17,829 nt of DNA from Candidatus Omnitrophica bacterium CG1_02_40_15 (GTDB lineage Bacteria; Omnitrophota; Gorgyraeia; Gorgyraeales; Gorgyraeaceae). The position numbers were made by a program, and so were the translations under genes. This document shows positions 14,767 through 17,829 of this stretch, piece by piece; within the stretch, counting starts at the first letter, position 1; the number at the start of each line of letters is the position of its first letter. The DNA is taken from the NCBI GenBank assembly GCA_001871815.1, contig MNVP01000078.1:1-17829 (forward strand). The letters are read 5' to 3'. The notes beneath the pieces are model-generated. The model saw only the letters and a list, made by a program, of their open reading frames with translations. It was not told the DNA's origin and searched no databases.

Positions 14767-15294
14767 TTAATTGAAACTTGCCAGGCGGGGATAGCAGGAA
14801 AAATAAAACGTAAGGCTCTGGTCATTATAACTTGCGGTTATATATCCTGTTAAAGCATTTGTGCTTTTTGTGAAATTAACAGCTGTAACAGTCACTTTTG
14901 GGATTAATGAATCTTCGGTAACGCCATTATAGAATACAAAAGTATTTCCTGATTTGTAATAACTATATGTTGTCACGGTGCTGTAATTGCTTCTTGTGAT
15001 AGGATCGTTATTATTTATCCTAAAATCCACTCTTTCAGCGCTTGGCACATCAATGGCAGATGTTGTAAGGGGAGATGTTTCATCGCCTATGGCCTGCATA
15101 ACATTTTTATATATATGTTGTATTGCGTATTGCACCTCGCTACCTATGATAGCCTTATTGCTTGAAGCAATATAAAACTTCCAGCTTGCAACATAAATGC
15201 TTGATACTCCTAAAAATATAACACTCATCAGGAGTACAGCTATCATTACTTCTATCATTGTTAAGCCTGTTTGTTTTTTAAAAAGCTGGCTCAT
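14767..15294 (-). CDS. PilW/GspJ-like minor prepilin
   Basis: A protein of 175 residues from the chosen start. A short basic leader (MSQLFKKQTG) precedes the prepilin-peptidase site G|LTMIEVMIAVLLMSVIFLGVSS. E5 of the mature form is present and the hydrophobic helix follows. The rest is a beta-rich, polar globular domain. Size and position last in the cluster fit a PilW/GspJ-type minor (pseudo)pilin that caps or primes a type IV pilus or type II secretion pseudopilus. The frame extends to ATG 15354, but ATG 15294 gives a normal leader and has AAGGTG seven bases upstream inside the previous gene, which it overlaps by 17 nt. The product is exported to the inner membrane. Confidence 0.82.
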   Translation of the reverse strand: MSQLFKKQTGLTMIEVMIAVLLMSVIFLGVSSIYVASWKFYIASSNKAIIGSEVQYAIQHIYKNVMQAIGDETSPLTTSAIDVPSAERVDFRINNNDPITRSNYSTVTTYSYYKSGNTFVFYNGVTEDSLIPKVTVTAVNFTKSTNALTGYITASYNDQSLTFYFSCYPRLASFN

Positions 15295-15778
15295 CCCAGT
15301 GCACCTTAATAGTAACCTGCTTGTATCCATTAACCTGAGGTTCTGTAATATCATATTTAAGTGTCCCGCCGAAGCTTGTAATATCTCCCTTCAATATGCC
15401 TCCTGCATCGATTTCTGTCTGCGCATGGTCAATACCTATATCCATAGATGGGCTTGATGAATATTGATAATTACTCCTAAGCCTGTCTAATGCCTCAACT
15501 GCAAAATTATACACTTGCACTTTATGCCTTGCGCGATTAAGAAAATGCTGTGTGCCCCAAAATGCGCTAGCTACGCCTGCGGCAAGTATTGCCACAATAA
15601 GCGCAGCAACAATTACCTCTATCAGGGTAAACCCTTTTTTGCCTTGATTAAAAGAATTGAATCTGGCGTGAAATGAAGCCCAACAGGGCTTAAGCCTTGG
15701 GCGGAATACTTCGCGGCCATTGCCTATCTGCGGTTTAAAAAAGGACACAGTTTTGTGGCCGCGAATGTATAAAAACAT
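15278..15778 (-). CDS. PilV/GspI-like minor prepilin with an unusually long leader
   Basis: A 166-residue prepilin. The peptidase site is KKG|FTLIEVIVAALIVAILAAGVASAF, so E5 of the mature protein is kept. The globular part is about 95 residues. The leader before the cut is 49 residues long, far above the usual 6-25. Residues about 5-34 of it are encoded by two palindromic DNA repeats (15678-15702 and 15710-15765). No ATG lies closer to the cleavage site; a GTG codes for residue 11. The start at 15778 follows the preceding pilin stop by one base (TAG-T-ATG). Either the long leader is tolerated, as in some prepilins, or the gene is poorly expressed. It was probably lengthened by repeat insertion. 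Confidence 0.78.
   Translation of the reverse strand: MFLYIRGHKTVSFFKPQIGNGREVFRPRLKPCWASFHARFNSFNQGKKGFTLIEVIVAALIVAILAAGVASAFWGTQHFLNRARHKVQVYNFAVEALDRLRSNYQYSSSPSMDIGIDHAQTEIDAGGILKGDITSFGGTLKYDITEPQVNGYKQVTIKVHWDEPAF
15678..15765. repeat. Two palindromes in the PilV-like leader
   Basis: Unit one (15678-15702) is a near-perfect 25-nt palindrome with ends GCCCAA/TTGGGC around GGGCTTAAGCC. Unit two has a perfect 10-bp inverted repeat, TTCGCGGCCA (15710-15719) and TGGCCGCGAA (15756-15765), with a 36-nt interior. Both lie within the reading frame upstream of the prepilin cleavage site. Confidence 0.8.
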
Positions 15779-15779
15779 A

Positions 15780-16226
15780 CTAAGGTTGAAGAGGGCCGTT
15801 TGAAGTAATAGTGCCGCTCTTGCTTATTTCGTAATAATAAGTACTATAGGGGGATGGCGCTGAGCTTCGCCTCTGGGCTCTTGAAGTAAAATCACTAGTG
15901 GCACCTGCAGCACTTGTAATAGTGTAGTCAAAGTACCTGGACGTAACAGTATTAGGATCTTCTATATTCAATGCGTCTATGCCTGTACCTCCGCCTGAAA
16001 AATATGCGTTTTCTAAGAAATATATCTTTTCGCCTGTCCTGATAAGATTCAAATTACTTGCAGCTTCTCCGAGCTTTGCTTTTTCCATTGTTTTAACTAA
16101 CATAGGAAGAGCAAGTGTGGCAAGTATTCCAACAATAATAACTACTATCAATAATTCTGTCAGCGTAAAACCAGATGAATAGCCGCCTCTGAATTGGCTA
16201 AGGAATTTATGATTATTATTAATCAA
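15780..16226 (-). CDS. Type IV pilin-like protein (prepilin 4)
   Basis: A 148-residue prepilin. The 19-residue leader (MINNNHKFLSQFRGGYSSG) precedes FTLTELLIVVIIVGILATLALPML, the cleavage and assembly helix with E5. The globular part (EKAKLGEAASNLNLIRTGEKIYFLENAYF) resembles GspG/PilA types of Omnitrophota- or Deltaproteobacteria-like genomes. It starts at TTG 16226 overlapping the previous stop (TTGA), with GGAGG (16236-16240) nine bases upstream inside the previous gene. Leader and start are identical in DNA to those of the preceding pilin gene, but the C-terminus differs from it and lacks the GGPTS ending. Confidence 0.87.
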   Translation of the reverse strand: MINNNHKFLSQFRGGYSSGFTLTELLIVVIIVGILATLALPMLVKTMEKAKLGEAASNLNLIRTGEKIYFLENAYFSGGGTGIDALNIEDPNTVTSRYFDYTITSAAGATSDFTSRAQRRSSAPSPYSTYYYEISKSGTITSNGPLQP

Positions 16227-16237
16227 GACGTCGGGCC
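16162..16237. repeat. 76-nt identical block, copy 1 (second copy 16614-16689)
   Basis: Bases 16162-16237 and 16614-16689 are identical, 452 nt apart. Each block covers the last codons of one pilin gene, the ribosome-binding stretch, the TTG start and the 19-residue leader plus FTL of the next pilin gene. Flanking pilin sequence is clearly more diverged, so this piece was copied or homogenised recently. Confidence 0.95.
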
Positions 16238-16678
16238 TCCAAGATTCTCGCTTCTAGTAAGTTTTCCAGTAATATTATCTGTCTGGTTCCACTTCACCCA
16301 CGTATCAGGATTGCCTAATCTTATGGCAGTAACATTATATTTTCTTTTTGTACTGATGGTCCCGTTATCTTTGAATGAATAAAGATATAGTTTGTTTGTA
16401 ATGTTATTTGGATTATCTATATCCAGCGTTGCAAAATTATTATCGCTAGGTAATGCCCCATTTTGATACCAGTACCTATCTAAAGCCACTCTTATAGCGC
16501 CAATATTTATTATTGCTTCCCCGGATCTGGCCTTTTCTATAGTTTGTGTGTATTGAGGCAAGGCTATCGTAGCAAGTATACCTATAATTATAACAACAAT
16601 CAGTAGCTCTAAAAGCGTAAAACCAGATGAATAGCCGCCTCTGAATTGGCTAAGGAATTTATGATTATTATTAATCAA
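16223..16678 (-). CDS. Type IV pilin-like protein (prepilin 3)
   Basis: A 151-residue prepilin with a 19-residue leader ending SSG, then FTLLELLIVVIIIGILATIALPQY. The body follows the preceding gene closely: IEKARSGEAIINIGAIRVALDRYWYQNGALP, LDIDNPNNITNKLYLYSF and KLTRSENLGGPTS at the end. That shared pattern (RYWYQNGA...LDIDNPN...NKLYxY...SxNLGGPTS) marks prepilins 2 and 3 as recent tandem duplicates. The start is TTG 16678 overlapping the prepilin 2 stop by 4 nt, with GGGGG in the GGP codons of the previous gene as the only RBS, so expression probably depends on upstream translation. Confidence 0.88.
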   Translation of the reverse strand: MINNNHKFLSQFRGGYSSGFTLLELLIVVIIIGILATIALPQYTQTIEKARSGEAIINIGAIRVALDRYWYQNGALPSDNNFATLDIDNPNNITNKLYLYSFKDNGTISTKRKYNVTAIRLGNPDTWVKWNQTDNITGKLTRSENLGGPTS

Positions 16679-17085
16679 GACGTCGGGCCCCCAAGATTAG
16701 CGCTTCTTAAAAGCTTGCCGCTAACATTAGAATCTTGTTTCCATTGGACAGTATAAGTATTACCTCCTGCGGTACGAGTTGCAGTTACAGTATATATCCT
16801 AGTTGTAGAAGTAGTTCCGCCATCTGTAATTGTATAAGTATATAACTTATTAGTAACTGAATTTGGATTATCTATATCTAGATTAGATATAGTAGTAGTG
16901 ATAGCCCCATTTTGATACCAGTACCTATCTAAAGCGGACCTAATACTACCAACGTTTGTAGCTGCTTCTGCGGATTTGGATTTTTCCAAAGTCGTTACAT
17001 ATTGCGGCAAAGCTATTGCAGCAAGAATCCCTATAATTATGACAACTATAAGGACTTCTAAAAGAGTAAAGCCTCTTTTCAACAT
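16675..17085 (-). CDS. Type IV pilin-like protein (prepilin 2)
   Basis: A protein of 136 residues from the chosen start. The minimal leader MLKRG precedes FTLLEVLIVVIIIGILAAIALPQY, then LEKSKSAEAATNVGSIRSALDRYWYQNGA and a Thr/Ser-rich body ending SANLGGPTS. An earlier in-frame ATG at 17103 exists, but GGAGGG (17092-17097) lies six bases before ATG 17085 and overlaps the extra codons, so 17085 is the true start. The Thr-rich strand region (TTTISN...TDGGTTSTTRIYTVTATRT) could be glycosylated; the glycosyltransferase cluster is nearby but not evidently linked. Predicted to be assembled into a pilus or pseudopilus. Confidence 0.9.
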   Translation of the reverse strand: MLKRGFTLLEVLIVVIIIGILAAIALPQYVTTLEKSKSAEAATNVGSIRSALDRYWYQNGAITTTISNLDIDNPNSVTNKLYTYTITDGGTTSTTRIYTVTATRTAGGNTYTVQWKQDSNVSGKLLRSANLGGPTS

Positions 17086-17126
17086 GATTAGCCCTCCCTC
17101 CATGTATGTTGTAAACTAAAACCTGC

Positions 17127-17199
17127 AGCTTCACTTGGAGCGCCCTTTCGGGCGCTGTCCATCACGGATAGCAGGCGAAAGCCTGCTCCACGCGAAGCT
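17127..17199. repeat. 73-nt cloverleaf-like composite palindrome between pilin genes
   Basis: An outer imperfect stem (AGCTTCACTTGGAGC 17127-17141 with GCTCCACGCGAAGCT 17185-17199, 12 of 15) encloses two perfect 7-bp hairpins with 4-nt loops. These are AGCGCCC-tttc-GGGCGCT (17139-17156) and AGCAGGC-gaaa-GCCTGCT (17170-17187). The two hairpins are inverted copies of one unit, TGGAGC-NNN-CTTTCG-NNN-GCT-RTCC, whose variable bases change in pairs. It lies between prepilin 1 and 2. Confidence 0.85.
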
Positions 17200-17243
17200 T
17201 TTCAACGGTAACTTTACGCAACCTCCATAGTATCTATACAACC

Positions 17244-17609
17244 TTATTTATAAATCCAGTTTCCAGAAATTGTTCCAGCCTGATCCATAGTTAAAGTCTG
17301 GCCGCTACAAGTACCGCCTGAACGAGTAGCTGTAGCTGTATAGGTAGTAGAAGTAGGCGTAGCTATAGTAAATGCCCAAAATTTCTGGGTTAAAGTTATA
17401 TCAAGATCAGCTGGGGCAGTTGTATAATATTCACTTTCCGCAAAATATACCTTTTCACCTGTTTGGAGATGCCCAAGGCCTGCCCTTGCTTCTCCACCTT
17501 TTGCTTTTTCAATGGAAGCTGCAAACTGAGGTATGCCTATGGCAGCAAGTATACCTATGATAATAACTACTATCAAAACTTCTACTAGCGTAAAACCTTT
17601 TCTACTCAT
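17244..17609 (-). CDS. Type IV pilin-like protein (prepilin 1, candidate major pilin)
   Basis: A 121-residue prepilin and the first gene of the array. The short leader MSRKG precedes FTLVEVLIVVIIIGILAAIGIPQF with E5. Then IEKAKGGEARAGLGHLQTGEKVYFAESEYY and a compact Thr/Ser-rich C-terminal part with a single CSGQT cysteine. Length and position next to a strong promoter suggest a major pilin or GspG-like pseudopilin. Start ATG 17609 has a strong RBS, AAGGAGG (17615-17621), five bases upstream. Its body differs from prepilins 2-4 and most resembles prepilin 4 (both keep a TGEKxYF motif). No assembly ATPase, platform protein or prepilin peptidase is in the window. Confidence 0.9.
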   Translation of the reverse strand: MSRKGFTLVEVLIVVIIIGILAAIGIPQFAASIEKAKGGEARAGLGHLQTGEKVYFAESEYYTTAPADLDITLTQKFWAFTIATPTSTTYTATATRSGGTCSGQTLTMDQAGTISGNWIYK

Positions 17610-17621
17610 TTCTGCCTCCTT

Positions 17622-17690
17622 CCCAAATTTTGCGAAGCAAAATTTGATCCCGAGCGACTTTATTTATTTTCATCAGGTCGCAAGGGACCT
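17622..17690. repeat. Two-hairpin repeat, copy 2, in the pilin leader
   Basis: It has the same layout and orientation as copy 1 (7011-7077): GTCCCTTGCGACC, spacer, GTCGCTCGGGATC, then a perfect 9-bp hairpin AAATTTTGC-gaa-GCAAAATTT (17625-17645). It ends directly at the AAGGAGG ribosome-binding site of prepilin 1. Confidence 0.85.
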
Positions 17691-17706
17691 TTGTCTTTCG
17701 CTGCTT

Positions 17707-17765
17707 GTTTTGTGAAAACAAAATTTGATCCCGACTCGCCATTGTTTCTGTGGCGGGGAGGGACT
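17707..17765. repeat. Two-hairpin repeat, copy 3, in the pilin leader
   Basis: It has the shared GATCCCGA and AAATTTTG/CAAAA parts, but the first stem is different and fully paired: CCGCCA and TGGCG on the minus strand, around 17732-17757. It lies 16 nt from copy 2 and about 20 nt after the predicted transcription start, so the prepilin 1 leader carries two units in tandem. Confidence 0.75.
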
Positions 17766-17785
17766 TTTTTTGTTTCTTTTGTTTA

Positions 17786-17813
17786 ATTATACATTATAAA
17801 CAACATAAGTCAA
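17786..17813 (-). promoter_or_regulatory. Sigma-70-type promoter of the pilin cluster
   Basis: On the minus strand: -35 TTGACT (17813-17808), 16-nt spacer and a perfect -10 TATAAT (17791-17786). Transcription would start near 17779, giving an untranslated leader of about 170 nt that contains repeat copies 3 and 2. Spacing is the same as in the cvpA promoter. Confidence 0.8.
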
Positions 17814-17829
17814 ATTAATTTTGTTAACA

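Noticed and set aside
14224..14825. Open frames on both strands (98, 143 and 66 codons) over the tRNA/R2 region
   Set aside because: They lie across the tRNA and the snap-back repeat, share no motifs with known proteins, and owe their length to GC-rich repeat DNA.
15295..15354. Longer start for the PilW-like gene at 15354
   Set aside because: It would give a 30-residue leader and a 77-nt overlap. ATG 15294 has a ribosome-binding site and a normal prepilin leader.
1..17829. CRISPR array or phage/defence island
   Set aside because: The repeats are palindromes of different families without regular spacers. No cas, integrase, toxin-antitoxin or restriction gene was seen.

Overview
The window looks like chromosomal DNA of an uncultured, AT-rich bacterium. 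Every convincing gene lies on the minus strand, so transcription runs from high to low coordinates. The best guess is a Candidatus Omnitrophota (OP3)-like lineage. That guess rests on general style only: an array of short prepilins, a cvpA / NIF3-like / dnaG / rpoD order, a TPR-tailed GT-C protein and B12-type radical SAM enzymes. No marker gene here settles the taxonomy.

In transcription order: (1) 17829-14767 holds a strong sigma-70-type promoter, a leader with two copies of a two-hairpin repeat, and six consecutive prepilin-like genes (four type IV pilin/GspG-like, one PilV/GspI-like, one PilW/GspJ-like). Two of the pilins carry an identical 76-nt block covering the end of one gene and the leader of the next. 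(2) 14766-14028 holds a 365-bp snap-back repeat, a tRNA-Ala(CGC) and two further palindromic repeats. (3) 14027-7774 is a probable surface-glycan or lipid cluster headed by rsmE: a GT-C membrane protein with seven TPRs, a family-2 glycosyltransferase, a SAM methyltransferase and a B12-type radical SAM protein. A second copy of the snap-back repeat sits between the last two. (4) 7691-2505 is a clear macromolecular-synthesis operon, cvpA, NIF3-like, dnaG, rpoD, with a matching promoter at its head and a rho-independent terminator at its end. (5) 2348-1 holds an exported metallophosphoesterase and, at the left edge, a SPASM radical SAM enzyme overlapping a PqqD-like gene. This pair is typical of a peptide-maturation (RiPP) system, but no precursor peptide is visible.

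The most unusual property is the density of palindromic repeat families: about ten different kinds in 18 kb. They lie between genes, in untranslated leaders and inside reading frames. In-frame palindromes add ten codons to rsmE and ten to the GT-C/TPR gene, in the same reading phase. A related repeat lies in the linker of dnaG. Palindromic DNA also encodes most of a 49-residue prepilin leader, and the snap-back repeat supplies the last 17 residues of the methyltransferase. This resembles the protein-coding palindromic elements described in Rickettsia, but with several unrelated families at once. No transposase, phage gene or CRISPR array was seen.
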